DNA from: Streptomyces sp. NBC_01446
GTDB taxonomy: Bacteria; Actinomycetota; Actinomycetes; Streptomycetales; Streptomycetaceae
Assembly: GCF_026340095.1 (NCBI RefSeq)
Contig: NZ_JAPEPO010000001.1
Span: 4,731,501 to 4,795,500 of the forward strand
DNA: 64,000 nucleotides
Direction of reading: 5' to 3'
Shown: positions 7,849 through 16,545 of the stretch, piece after piece
Layout: each line of letters opens with the position of its first letter
Numbering within the stretch: the first letter of the stretch is position 1
Position numbers and translations under genes: made by a program
Notes under the pieces: generated by a model
What the model was told of the DNA's origin: nothing
Database searches by the model: none
Seen by the model: only the letters and a program-made list of their open reading frames with translations

Positions 7849-10424
7849 GTGCGAACACCGTGATGAAGACCTCCCTGCGCAACTTCTTCGCGCACAAGGG
7901 ACGCATGGCCCTCTCGGCCGTCGCGGTCCTGCTGTCGGTGGCGTTCGTGTGCGGCACGCTCGTCTTCACCGACACGATGGACACGACGTTCGACAAGCTG
8001 TTCGCGGCGACGTCGTCCGACGTGACCGTCAGCCCGAAGGCCGCCAAGAGCGACGGCAGCGACACCGGGCGCCCCGAGTCGCTGCCGGCCTCCGCCCTCA
8101 CGCAGGTCGAGCGGGCGGACGGCGTCAAGTCGGCCGAGGGCGCGGTCAGTTCGATGAACGTGACCGTCGTGAACGCGGACAACAAGAACATGGGCTCCGA
8201 GAACGGCGCTCCCACGATCGCGGGCAACTGGACGCACAACGACCTGCGTTCCATGGACATCACCTCAGGCCACGCCCCGCGCGGGCCCACCGAGGTCATG
8301 GTCGACTCCGACACGGCGAAGAAGCACCACCTGAAGATGGGCGACGAGCTGCGCACCATCGCCGCCACCGGTGACTTCAGGGCGAAGATCGTCGGCATCG
8401 CCTCCTTCAAGGTGACCAACCCCGGTGCCGCCGTCGTCTACTTCGACACGGCCACCGCCCAGCGCGAACTCATCGGCCGGAGCGGCCGGTTCACCCAGAT
8501 CAACGTCGCCGCCGCCACCGGCGTCAGCGACAGCGTCCTCAAGAAGAACGTCGCGGCGTCCCTCGACGGCCCGTACAAGTTCCAGACGCAGAAGGAAGCC
8601 GCGGACGCCAACCGCAAGGACGTCGGCGAGTTCATGGACGTCATCAAGTACGCCATGCTCGGCTTCGCCGGGATCGCCTTCCTCGTCGGCATCTTCCTGA
8701 TCATCAACACCTTCTCCATGCTGGTCGCCCAGCGGACCCGCGAGATCGGCCTGATGCGCGCCATCGGGTCGAGCCGCAAGCAGGTCAACCGCTCGGTCCT
8801 CGTCGAGGCGCTGCTGCTCGGCGTCTTCGGGTCGGTCATCGGCGTCGGCGCGGGCGTCGGACTCGCCGTCGGCCTGATGAAGATGATGTCCGCGGCGGGC
8901 ATGGACCTGTCCACCGACGATCTGACCGTCCAGTGGACGACCCCCGTGGTCGGGCTGCTCCTCGGCATCGTCGTCACCGTCTTCGCCGCCTACGTTCCGG
9001 CTCGCCGCGCGGGCAAGGTCTCGCCGATGGCGGCCCTCAGGGACGCCGGCACCCCCGCCGACGTCAAGGCCGGCCTGGTCCGCGCCCTGATCGGTCTCGT
9101 CCTCACGGGCGGCGGCGGCTTCGCGCTCTACACCGCCACGCAGGCCGCCGAGGCGAGCGAGGGTTCCCTGTGGCTCGGCGTCGGCATCGTCGCCACGCTC
9201 ATCGGGTTCGTCGTCGTCGGACCGCTGCTCGCGGGCGGTGTGGTGCGCGTCATCAGCGCCGTGCTCCTGCGGATGTTCGGCTCCGTCGGCCGCATGGCCG
9301 AGCGCAACGCGCTGCGCAACCCGCGCCGCACAGGCGCCACCGGCGCGGCCCTGATGATCGGTCTGGCGCTCGTCGCCTGCCTGTCCGTCGTCGGCTCCTC
9401 CATGGTCGCCTCGGCCACCAGCGAGCTCGACAGGTCCGTCGGCGCCGACTTCATCATCGAGGGACAGAACGGGCTGAAGCCGCAGGCCGCCGAGGCCCTG
9501 AAGAAGGCGGGTGAGTCGGGGTATGTCTCCCACGTCACAGAGGTCAAGTACGTCAAGACGGAGCTGACCACGCCGGGCGGCACGAAGGAGGACGAGGAGC
9601 TCGTCGCCGCGACGCCCACGTACGCCCAGGACCTGCGGCGCGAGACGACCGCCGGTGAGCTGTCGGCGGCGTACGGGAAGAACGCGATGTCGGTCGGCTC
9701 GGAGTTCGCCGAGAAGAACCACCTCAAGGTCGGCGACACCATGAACGTCGCGTTCGAGCGCGGCCGTACCGCCGACCTGAAGATCGCGGCGATCACGTCG
9801 GACGACACCACGTTCGACAAGGGCGCGATGTACATCAACCTCACGACCGCGAAGCAGTACCTGCCCGCCGACCGGTTGCCGCTCAACGGGATGATGTTCG
9901 CCAAGGCGGACGCGGGCAAGGCCGACCAGGCCTACAAGGCGCTGAAGTCGTCGGTCGCGTCCGACCCGACGGTCCACGTCAAGGACCAGACCGACTACAA
10001 GCAGACCCTGAAGGACCAGATCGGCCAGCTCCTCAACATGATCTACGGCCTCCTGGCCCTCGCGATCATCGTGGCGGTCCTGGGCGTCGTGAACACGCTG
10101 GCCCTGTCCGTGGTGGAGCGCACCCGCGAGATCGGCCTGATGCGGGCCATCGGCCTCTCGCGCCGGCAGCTGCGCCGCATGATCCGCCTGGAGTCGGTGG
10201 TCATCGCCCTCTTCGGCGCCCTCCTCGGCCTCGGCCTGGGCATGGGCTGGGGCGCGACCGCCCAGAAGCTCCTCGCCCTGGAGGGCCTGGACGTCCTGGA
10301 GATCCCCTGGCCGACGATCATCGGCGTCTTCGTCGGCTCGGCCTTCGTGGGCCTGTTCGCCGCCCTGATCCCGGCGTTCCGGGCGGGCCGGATGAACGTA
10401 CTGAACGCGATCGCCACGGAGTAA
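7845..10424 (+). CDS. ABC transporter permease with duplicated FtsX domains
   Basis: 859 residues. An N-terminal TM anchor (about residues 18-42) is followed by a large extracellular MacB-like periplasmic-core domain. FtsX-domain TM segments (around residues 265-395) come next, then a central hydrophobic pair, then a second copy of the same layout ending in an FtsX domain with the VERTREIGLMRAIGLSRRQ signature; a near-identical RTREIGLMRAIGSSR occurs in the first half. This two-repeat, ~850-residue build is the common actinobacterial form. It overlaps the ATPase stop. Likely role: export or extraction of a lipid, peptide or antibiotic at the membrane surface. Substrate unknown. Confidence 0.9.
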   Translation: MSANTVMKTSLRNFFAHKGRMALSAVAVLLSVAFVCGTLVFTDTMDTTFDKLFAATSSDVTVSPKAAKSDGSDTGRPESLPASALTQVERADGVKSAEGAVSSMNVTVVNADNKNMGSENGAPTIAGNWTHNDLRSMDITSGHAPRGPTEVMVDSDTAKKHHLKMGDELRTIAATGDFRAKIVGIASFKVTNPGAAVVYFDTATAQRELIGRSGRFTQINVAAATGVSDSVLKKNVAASLDGPYKFQTQKEAADANRKDVGEFMDVIKYAMLGFAGIAFLVGIFLIINTFSMLVAQRTREIGLMRAIGSSRKQVNRSVLVEALLLGVFGSVIGVGAGVGLAVGLMKMMSAAGMDLSTDDLTVQWTTPVVGLLLGIVVTVFAAYVPARRAGKVSPMAALRDAGTPADVKAGLVRALIGLVLTGGGGFALYTATQAAEASEGSLWLGVGIVATLIGFVVVGPLLAGGVVRVISAVLLRMFGSVGRMAERNALRNPRRTGATGAALMIGLALVACLSVVGSSMVASATSELDRSVGADFIIEGQNGLKPQAAEALKKAGESGYVSHVTEVKYVKTELTTPGGTKEDEELVAATPTYAQDLRRETTAGELSAAYGKNAMSVGSEFAEKNHLKVGDTMNVAFERGRTADLKIAAITSDDTTFDKGAMYINLTTAKQYLPADRLPLNGMMFAKADAGKADQAYKALKSSVASDPTVHVKDQTDYKQTLKDQIGQLLNMIYGLLALAIIVAVLGVVNTLALSVVERTREIGLMRAIGLSRRQLRRMIRLESVVIALFGALLGLGLGMGWGATAQKLLALEGLDVLEIPWPTIIGVFVGSAFVGLFAALIPAFRAGRMNVLNAIATE

Positions 10425-10460
10425 CTCAGCGCGGCGATGCGAACGGGGGAACGAGGCCGA

Positions 10461-10497
10461 CGGCCCCGGAGTGTCCTTCCCGGACACTCCGGGGCCG
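10461..10497. terminator. Strong hairpin between ABC permease and mfd
   Basis: Perfect 16-bp stem (10461-10476 with 10482-10497) around a 5-nt TTCCC loop, 37 bases after the permease stop. There is no T-run, as is common for terminators in high-GC actinobacteria. Confidence 0.7.
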
Positions 10498-10639
10498 CCG
10501 TGCGCCCTGGGGGCCATGCATGTGATCCGTGAATGATCCGCACGCGGGTGTCGGCGGCGCGTCGTAGTCTGGAAGACCCCCGGCCCGTTCGACGTGTCGG
10601 GCGGTTCGCGTTGCCCACTCCCCGGGATGGAAGCCCTTC

Positions 10640-13600
10640 ATGAGCCTGCACGGTCTGCTGGACGCCGTAGTACGAGACCCGGCGCTCGCCGAAGCGGTGA
10701 AGGCCGCCACCGACGGGCACCGCCCCCACGTCGACCTCGTCGGCCCGCCCGCCGCGCGGCCCTTCGCGGTGGCCGCTCTCGCGCGGCGGACCGGGCGGAC
10801 CGTGCTGGCCGTGACCGCCACCGGGCGGGAGGCCGAGGACCTGGCCGCGGCGCTGCGTTCGCTGCTGCCGCCGGACGGCATCGTCGAGTACCCCTCGTGG
10901 GAGACGCTCCCGCACGAGCGGCTCTCCCCGCGCTCCGACACCGTGGGCCGCCGCCTCGCCGTCCTGCGCCGCCTCGCGCACCCCCGCACCGACGACCCCG
11001 AGACCGGCCCGGTCTCCGTCGTCGTCGCCCCCGTCAGGTCCGTGCTCCAGCCGCAGGTCAAGGGGCTCGGCGACCTGGAGCCCGTGGCGCTCAACACCGG
11101 ACAGAGCGCCGATCTGAACGAGATCGTCGAGTCGCTGGCCGCAGCCGCCTACTCCCGGGTCGAACTCGTCGAGAAGCGCGGCGAGTTCGCCGTGCGCGGC
11201 GGCATCCTCGACGTCTTCCCGCCGACCGAGGAACACCCCCTGCGCATCGAGTTCTGGGGCGACGACGTCGAGGAGATCCGCTACTTCAAGGTCGCCGACC
11301 AGCGCTCCCTGGAGGTCGCCGAGCACGGCCTGTGGGCGCCGCCCTGCCGTGAGCTGCTGCTCACCGACGAGGTGCGCGAGCGCGCCGCCGCCCTCGCCGA
11401 GGAACACCCCGAGCTGGGTGAACTCCTCGGCAAGATCGCCGAGGGCATCGCGGTCGAGGGCATGGAGTCCCTCGCCCCGGTCCTCGTCGACGACATGGAG
11501 CTGCTGGTCGACGTGCTGCCCGCGGGCTCCATGGCCGTGGTGTGCGACCCGGAGCGGGTGCGCACGCGCGCGGCTGACCTGGTGGCCACGTCGCAGGAGT
11601 TCCTCCAGGCGTCGTGGGCGGCCACGGCCGGCGGCGGCGAGGCCCCCATCGACGTGGACGCGGCGTCCCTGCGGTCCATCGCCGACATCCGCGACCGGGC
11701 CCGCGAGCTGGACATGATGTGGTGGTCGGTGTCCCCGTTCGCGGCCGACGAGGAGCTGGGCTCGGACACCCTGAAGCTCGGCATGCACGCCCCGGAGACG
11801 TACCGCGGCGACACCGCGCGGGCGCTCGCCGACACCAAGGGGTGGTTGTCCGACGGCTGGCGCACCGTCTACGTCACCGAGGCGCACGGCCCCGCCGCCC
11901 GCACCGTCGAGGTGCTCGGCGGCGAAGGAGTCCCGGCCCGCCTCGACCAGGACCTCACCGAGCTCACCCCGGCGGTCGTGCAGGTCTCCTGCGGCTCCAT
12001 CGACTACGGCTTCGTGGACCCGGCCCTGAAGCTGGCGGTCCTCACCGAGACGGACCTGACCGGCCAGAAGGCGGCGGGCAAGGACGGCCAGCGCATGCCG
12101 GCCCGCCGCCGCAAGACGATCGACCCGCTCACCCTCGAGTCCGGCGACTACATCGTCCACGAGCAGCACGGCGTGGGCCGCTACATCGAGATGGTGCAGC
12201 GCACGGTCCAGGGCGCGACCCGCGAGTACCTCGTCGTCGAGTACGCGCCCGCCAAGCGCGGCCAGCCCGGCGACCGCCTCTACATCCCCACCGACCAGCT
12301 GGAGCAGATCACCAAGTACGTCGGCGGCGAGGCCCCGACGCTGCACCGGCTGGGCGGCGCGGACTGGACGAAGACGAAGGCCCGCGCGAAGAAGGCGGTC
12401 AAGGAGATCGCCGCGGACCTGATCAAGCTGTACTCGGCGCGCATGGCGGCGCCCGGCCACTCCTTCGGCCCGGACACGCCCTGGCAGCGCGAGCTGGAGG
12501 ACGCCTTCCCGTACGTGGAGACGCCCGACCAGCTCACGACCATTGCCGAGGTCAAGGAGGACATGGAGAAGACGGTCCCGATGGACCGCCTGATCTGCGG
12601 CGACGTCGGCTACGGCAAAACAGAGATCGCTGTTCGCGCAGCCTTCAAGGCCGTCCAGGACGGCAAGCAGGTCGCGGTCCTCGTGCCCACGACCCTCCTC
12701 GTCCAGCAGCACTTCGGCACGTTCTCCGAGCGCTACTCCCAGTTCCCCGTGAACGTACGGGCGCTGTCGCGCTTCCAGACGGAGACCGAGTCGAAGTCCA
12801 CCCTGGAAGGCCTGCGCGACGGGGCGGTCGACATCGTCATCGGTACGCACCGCCTGTTCTCCTCCGAGACGAAGTTCAAGGATCTCGGCCTCGTCATCGT
12901 CGACGAGGAGCAGCGCTTCGGCGTCGAGCACAAGGAGCAGCTGAAGAAGCTCCGCGCGAACGTCGACGTCCTCACGATGTCCGCGACCCCCATCCCCCGT
13001 ACGCTCGAAATGGCCGTCACCGGCATCCGCGAGATGTCGACGATCACCACGCCGCCGGAGGAGCGCCACCCGGTGCTCACCTTCGTGGGCCCGTACGAGG
13101 AGAAGCAGATCGGCGCGGCCGTCCGCCGTGAACTGCTGCGCGAGGGCCAGGTCTTCTACATCCACAACCGCGTCGAGTCCATCGACCGCGCGGCGGCCCG
13201 CCTGCGCGACATCATCCCCGAGGCGCGCATCGCGACGGCCCACGGCCAGATGTCCGAACAGGCCCTGGAACAGGTGGTCGTGGACTTCTGGGAGAAGAAG
13301 TTCGACGTCCTCGTCTCGACGACGATCGTCGAGTCGGGCATCGACATCTCCAATGCGAACACGCTGATCGTCGAGCGCGGCGACAACTTCGGCCTCAGCC
13401 AGCTCCACCAGCTGCGCGGCCGCGTCGGCCGAGGCCGCGAGCGCGGTTACGCGTACTTCCTGTACCCGCCGGAGAAGCCGCTGACCGAGACCGCGCACGA
13501 GCGTCTCGCCACCATCGCCCAGCACACGGAGATGGGCGCGGGCATGTACGTGGCGATGAAGGACCTGGAGATCCGCGGAGCGGGCAACCTGCTCGGCGGT

Positions 13601-14170
13601 GAGCAGTCGGGCCACATCGCGGGCGTCGGCTTCGACCTCTACATCCGCATGGTCGGCGAGGCGGTGGCCGACTACCGGGCCGCCGTCGAGGGCGGCGTCG
13701 AGGAGGAGCCGCCCCTGGAGGTCAAGATCGAGCTCCCGGTCGACGCGCACGTCCCGCACGACTACGCGCCGGGCGAGCGGCTCAGGCTGCAGGCCTACCG
13801 CGCCATCGCCTCCGTGAACACGGAAGCGGACGTCAAGGCGGTCCGCGAGGAGCTCACCGACCGCTACGGCAAGCTGCCCGAGCCGGTCGAGAACCTGCTG
13901 CTCGTCGCCGGTCTGCGCATGTTCGCGCGGGCGTGCGGCGTCGGCGAGATCGTCCTCCAGGGCAACAACATCCGCTTCGCCCCCGTGGAGCTGAGGGAGT
14001 CGCAGGAGCTTCGCCTCAAGCGCCTCTACCCGGGCACGGTCATCAAGGCGGCGGCGCACCAGGTGCTCGTCCCGCGCCCGAAGACCGCGAAGGTGGGCGG
14101 CAAGCCGCTGGTCGGACGCGAACTCCTGGGCTGGGTCGGGGAGTTCTTGACGTCGATCCTCGGTTCGTAG
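10640..14170 (+). CDS. mfd: Transcription-repair coupling factor Mfd
   Basis: 1176 residues, the usual Mfd length. It displaces RNA polymerase stalled at DNA lesions and recruits UvrA. The UvrB-homology module fills the N-terminal third. The RNA-polymerase interaction domain contains SGDYIVHEQHGVGRYIEM (about residue 500). The RecG-like translocase follows with Walker A GDVGYGKTE (about 653-661), the DEEQ box in IVDEEQRFGV (about 753) and motif VI region HQLRGRVGRGRERG. The TRCF C-terminal domain ends the protein. An ATG start was chosen, 10 bases after a GGGATGG stretch. The gene appears monocistronic or first in a loose group with the nuclease downstream. Confidence 0.97.
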   Translation: MSLHGLLDAVVRDPALAEAVKAATDGHRPHVDLVGPPAARPFAVAALARRTGRTVLAVTATGREAEDLAAALRSLLPPDGIVEYPSWETLPHERLSPRSDTVGRRLAVLRRLAHPRTDDPETGPVSVVVAPVRSVLQPQVKGLGDLEPVALNTGQSADLNEIVESLAAAAYSRVELVEKRGEFAVRGGILDVFPPTEEHPLRIEFWGDDVEEIRYFKVADQRSLEVAEHGLWAPPCRELLLTDEVRERAAALAEEHPELGELLGKIAEGIAVEGMESLAPVLVDDMELLVDVLPAGSMAVVCDPERVRTRAADLVATSQEFLQASWAATAGGGEAPIDVDAASLRSIADIRDRARELDMMWWSVSPFAADEELGSDTLKLGMHAPETYRGDTARALADTKGWLSDGWRTVYVTEAHGPAARTVEVLGGEGVPARLDQDLTELTPAVVQVSCGSIDYGFVDPALKLAVLTETDLTGQKAAGKDGQRMPARRRKTIDPLTLESGDYIVHEQHGVGRYIEMVQRTVQGATREYLVVEYAPAKRGQPGDRLYIPTDQLEQITKYVGGEAPTLHRLGGADWTKTKARAKKAVKEIAADLIKLYSARMAAPGHSFGPDTPWQRELEDAFPYVETPDQLTTIAEVKEDMEKTVPMDRLICGDVGYGKTEIAVRAAFKAVQDGKQVAVLVPTTLLVQQHFGTFSERYSQFPVNVRALSRFQTETESKSTLEGLRDGAVDIVIGTHRLFSSETKFKDLGLVIVDEEQRFGVEHKEQLKKLRANVDVLTMSATPIPRTLEMAVTGIREMSTITTPPEERHPVLTFVGPYEEKQIGAAVRRELLREGQVFYIHNRVESIDRAAARLRDIIPEARIATAHGQMSEQALEQVVVDFWEKKFDVLVSTTIVESGIDISNANTLIVERGDNFGLSQLHQLRGRVGRGRERGYAYFLYPPEKPLTETAHERLATIAQHTEMGAGMYVAMKDLEIRGAGNLLGGEQSGHIAGVGFDLYIRMVGEAVADYRAAVEGGVEEEPPLEVKIELPVDAHVPHDYAPGERLRLQAYRAIASVNTEADVKAVREELTDRYGKLPEPVENLLLVAGLRMFARACGVGEIVLQGNNIRFAPVELRESQELRLKRLYPGTVIKAAAHQVLVPRPKTAKVGGKPLVGRELLGWVGEFLTSILGS

Positions 14171-14296
14171 AGTCTCGCGGGCCGGGAGGGGCGGCGGGAA
14201 GGCGACTGCTTCCGCGCGCCCCGGTGCGCCCGGGTGACGGGCGCGCTCACCCGATACGGTGACACCGAAACCGGACTAGCAGGGGGGAGCGTCGTG

Positions 14297-15010
14297 ATGC
14301 GAGGCGCTGGGCGGGCCGTCGCCGCCGTACTGGTGACCGTGGCCGCCGCCACCGGATGCACCGTGGAGCAGCAGGGCGAGTCGGGGTCCGGGCCCGAGTA
14401 CAAGGCGGGCGGTGCGCTCGACGCCGTGAACTCGCTGACCGTCAAGGGGCGGGCGCCCAAGACCGGTTACGACCGGGGCCGCTTCGGCAGCGCCTGGGCC
14501 GACACCGATTCGAACGGCTGCGACACCCGGGACGACATACTCAAGCGGGACCTGACGGGGGTGAAGTTCCGCGACGGGCGCTGCACGGTCGTGTCGGGGA
14601 CGCTCGCGTCCGACCCGTACACCGGCAAGGAGATCGCGTTCGCGCGTGGCCGCAGTCAGGTCGACATCGACCATCTGGTGGCCCTCTCCGACGCCTGGCA
14701 GAAGGGCGCCCAGAAGTGGGACCCGAGCAAGCGCATCGCCCTGGCCAACGACCCGCTCAACCTCCTCGCGGTCGACGCGGGCCCCAACCGCAGCAAGGGC
14801 GAGGGCGATACGGCGACCTGGCTGCCGCCCCGCAAGGGGTACCGGTGCACGTATGTCGCCGGGCAGGTCGCCGTGAAGAAGAAGTACGGGCTGTGGGTGA
14901 CGGCCGGTGAGCGGGACGCCATGAAGCGGGTGCTGTCGACCTGCCCGGACCAGGCGCTGCCCACGGGCGGCAACCCGACGTCGGCGCCGGAGCGCTTCCA
15001 CGCGCGCTGA
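14297..15010 (+). CDS. Secreted lipoprotein HNH nuclease (DUF1524/GmrSD-C type)
   Basis: 237 residues from the ATG at 14297 (a GTG three bases earlier is also possible), with GGGGGGAG 8 bases upstream. The signal peptide ends in a lipobox-like AATGC. The catalytic region shows VDIDHLVALSDAW, then LANDPLNLLAVDAGPNRSKG and TWLPP, which is the DUF1524 version of the HNH/His-Me finger: the DH pair supplies the general base and metal site, and the Asn in the N-x2-N/K part the rest. Small exported nucleases of this family are common in Streptomyces and probably scavenge nucleic acid or trim DNA at the surface. Function beyond nuclease fold is inferred. Confidence 0.85.
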   Translation: MRGAGRAVAAVLVTVAAATGCTVEQQGESGSGPEYKAGGALDAVNSLTVKGRAPKTGYDRGRFGSAWADTDSNGCDTRDDILKRDLTGVKFRDGRCTVVSGTLASDPYTGKEIAFARGRSQVDIDHLVALSDAWQKGAQKWDPSKRIALANDPLNLLAVDAGPNRSKGEGDTATWLPPRKGYRCTYVAGQVAVKKKYGLWVTAGERDAMKRVLSTCPDQALPTGGNPTSAPERFHAR

Positions 15011-15024
15011 CCCCTCAGGCCCGG

Positions 15025-15789
15025 TCAGCCGCCCATCTTGTCCAGGTCGACGATGTCCTTGTCGGCCGGCGGCGCCGCCTCGACCGGCTTGTCGTAGTCC
15101 GAGAACGTGAGCGCGGCCGGCTCCTTGGCGGACTTGGTGACGAGCTTGAGCACGTACGGCTTGCCCTCGGTCGCGACGTAGAGCGTGTACGTGTCCTTGC
15201 CGTCGGTCTCGGTGACCGTGAACGCGGGGGTGCCGTCGACCGTCGTCGCCCTGCCCTTGCGGGCGAGGGTGTCATTGCTCTTGAACTCGGCGAGCATCGA
15301 GTCGAGGTCGCAGAAGTCCGCCATGTCCTTGGCGTCGGGGCTGTCCGCCTTCGACTTCATCCAGCGGCCCGCGAGCATCTTCACGACGGCGTCGGTGTCC
15401 GCCTTGGACTCGCCCTCGCTCTGCGCGCGCAGGAACGCCTCGTCGGACTTGAGGTAGATGGTCGGGCCGGTCTTGATCAGGTCGACCTTGCCCTGCCCGT
15501 TCATGCCCATCGAGCCGGTGCACTCGCCCTTCTTGTCGAGGGCGACGTCGAGGGTGATCTGCCCGCCGTCCCCGTCGGCCGCGTTGCCCTTGATGGTGAG
15601 GGACGAGGCGCCGCGGGTGGCCTTCATCGCCTTGTTGGCGATCTGCGGTCCCGACAGGTCGGCGAAGGGGGCCTTGGGCTTGTCGCCCGGGCCCGCGGCG
15701 TCACCGGGGCCGCCGGTCCCGCACGCGGTGAGCGAGAGGGTGGCCGTGACGGCGGTGAGGCAGAGGGCGGCAAGTGTGCTGCGACGCAT
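15025..15789 (-). CDS. Exported lipoprotein, LppX/LprG-like
   Basis: 254 residues from the ATG at 15787-15789 (GGGGGAG upstream). A typical lipoprotein signal with LSLTAC lipobox (Cys 21) is followed by a Gly/Pro/Asp linker. The mature domain has alternating beta-strand character: SLTIKGNAA, GQITLDVALDKKGECTGSM, TVDGTPAFTVTETDG, TYTLYVATEGKPYVLKLV. This resembles the LppX_LprAFG/LolA-like fold that shields lipid acyl chains. Two cysteines in the mature part could form a disulfide. Lipid carriage is inferred from fold resemblance only. It converges on the HNH nuclease with only 14 bases between stops. Confidence 0.6.
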   Translation of the reverse strand: MRRSTLAALCLTAVTATLSLTACGTGGPGDAAGPGDKPKAPFADLSGPQIANKAMKATRGASSLTIKGNAADGDGGQITLDVALDKKGECTGSMGMNGQGKVDLIKTGPTIYLKSDEAFLRAQSEGESKADTDAVVKMLAGRWMKSKADSPDAKDMADFCDLDSMLAEFKSNDTLARKGRATTVDGTPAFTVTETDGKDTYTLYVATEGKPYVLKLVTKSAKEPAALTFSDYDKPVEAAPPADKDIVDLDKMGG

Positions 15790-15848
15790 GGGAGTTCTCC
15801 CCCGGGAAGTGGTTGAGGTGGTGGAGGCGGAGCGGTGGTGCACGGCCG

Positions 15849-16346
15849 TCAGAAGTTGCCGTTGGTGATGATCTCGCCGTTGGCGTCGTAGACCGTGACG
15901 AGGCCGTTCTTGCTGTCCTTCCAGTCCGCGAACGCGGAGGCGATCAGCTTGGAGGGGCCGGAGCCCTCGCCCATCAGGCCGCCGGTGAAGTCGGTGTAGA
16001 CGTCGGCGCTGTCGAGGATGTCGTTCTGCTGGTCGGCGCCCTGGACCTTGAGGACGTGGGCGACGGCGTCCTTCTCCTTGGGCGTGCCGTTCTTCGCCAC
16101 GAAGGCCTTGAACTGCTCGGCCTGCGAGGCCTTCGAAGCGCCCTTGTCGCCGGCGTCGGACTTGGCGGCGTCGTCGGCCTTGCCGGCCTTGTCGCCGGGG
16201 CCGCCCGCGTTCTTGTCCGCGGCGGCGGAGGTGCCGCCGCCGTTCCCCCCGTTGTCGTTGCCGCCGTCACCCGAGTTCGCCGATACGACACCGATGACGA
16301 CGATCCCGACGACTGCACCCAGCGCGACCTTGGTCTTCATGCCCAT
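15849..16346 (-). CDS. Small exported protein with N-terminal TM/signal anchor
   Basis: 165 residues from the ATG at 16344-16346 (GGGGGGAT upstream); an alternative Met lies two codons in. A hydrophobic segment VALGAVVGIVVIGVVSA (about residues 6-22) is followed by a long Gly/Asn/Lys/Asp-rich linker and a ~75-residue C-terminal domain beginning AEQFKAFVAKNGTPKEKDAVAHV and ending in ANGEIITNGNF. I do not recognise the domain. It is transcribed in the same direction as the lipoprotein downstream (59 bp apart), suggesting an operon of two cell-envelope proteins. Confidence 0.65.
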   Translation of the reverse strand: MGMKTKVALGAVVGIVVIGVVSANSGDGGNDNGGNGGGTSAAADKNAGGPGDKAGKADDAAKSDAGDKGASKASQAEQFKAFVAKNGTPKEKDAVAHVLKVQGADQQNDILDSADVYTDFTGGLMGEGSGPSKLIASAFADWKDSKNGLVTVYDANGEIITNGNF

Positions 16347-16441
16347 GGCTGATCCCCCCAACAGAAGGCGGCCCCTCGATTCCGGCGACCGCTTGTTTCG
16401 ATGGGTCAATAAGAGCAGAGCTTGTGAACCGAGTCAACACG

Positions 16442-16475
16442 ATTCACGGGATCGAGTGTGTACACGCTCGTGAAT
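16442..16475. promoter_or_regulatory. Nested dyad-symmetry element in a divergent promoter region
   Basis: Outer arms ATTCACG (16442-16448) and CGTGAAT (16469-16475) enclose an 18-bp near-perfect palindrome centred on GTGTACAC (16453-16470, one mismatched pair). It lies between the divergent genes starting at 16346 (minus) and 16546 (plus). Additional GTGAA/TTCAC half-sites occur just upstream. This looks like an operator for a dimeric regulator; the regulator is unknown. Confidence 0.5.
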
Positions 16476-16545
16476 GGGGTGCTTACGTGTTCGCGGGTAT
16501 GCTCGGCGCCACAGTCATGTGGGGGAGCTGAGGGGAGCACGCCGG

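Noticed and set aside
10043..14059. Very long open frame on the minus strand opposite mfd
   Set aside because: It is the mirror of a high-GC coding sequence: composition is Arg/Asp/Val/Leu-skewed, no domain is recognisable, and mfd on the plus strand is unmistakable.
16474..16545. Alternative ATG start of the methylase-like gene, which would include a TTA codon
   Set aside because: No ribosome site upstream, it overlaps the dyad operator, and the extra residues do not resemble the HTH start; GTG 16546 has GAGGGGAG at ideal spacing.
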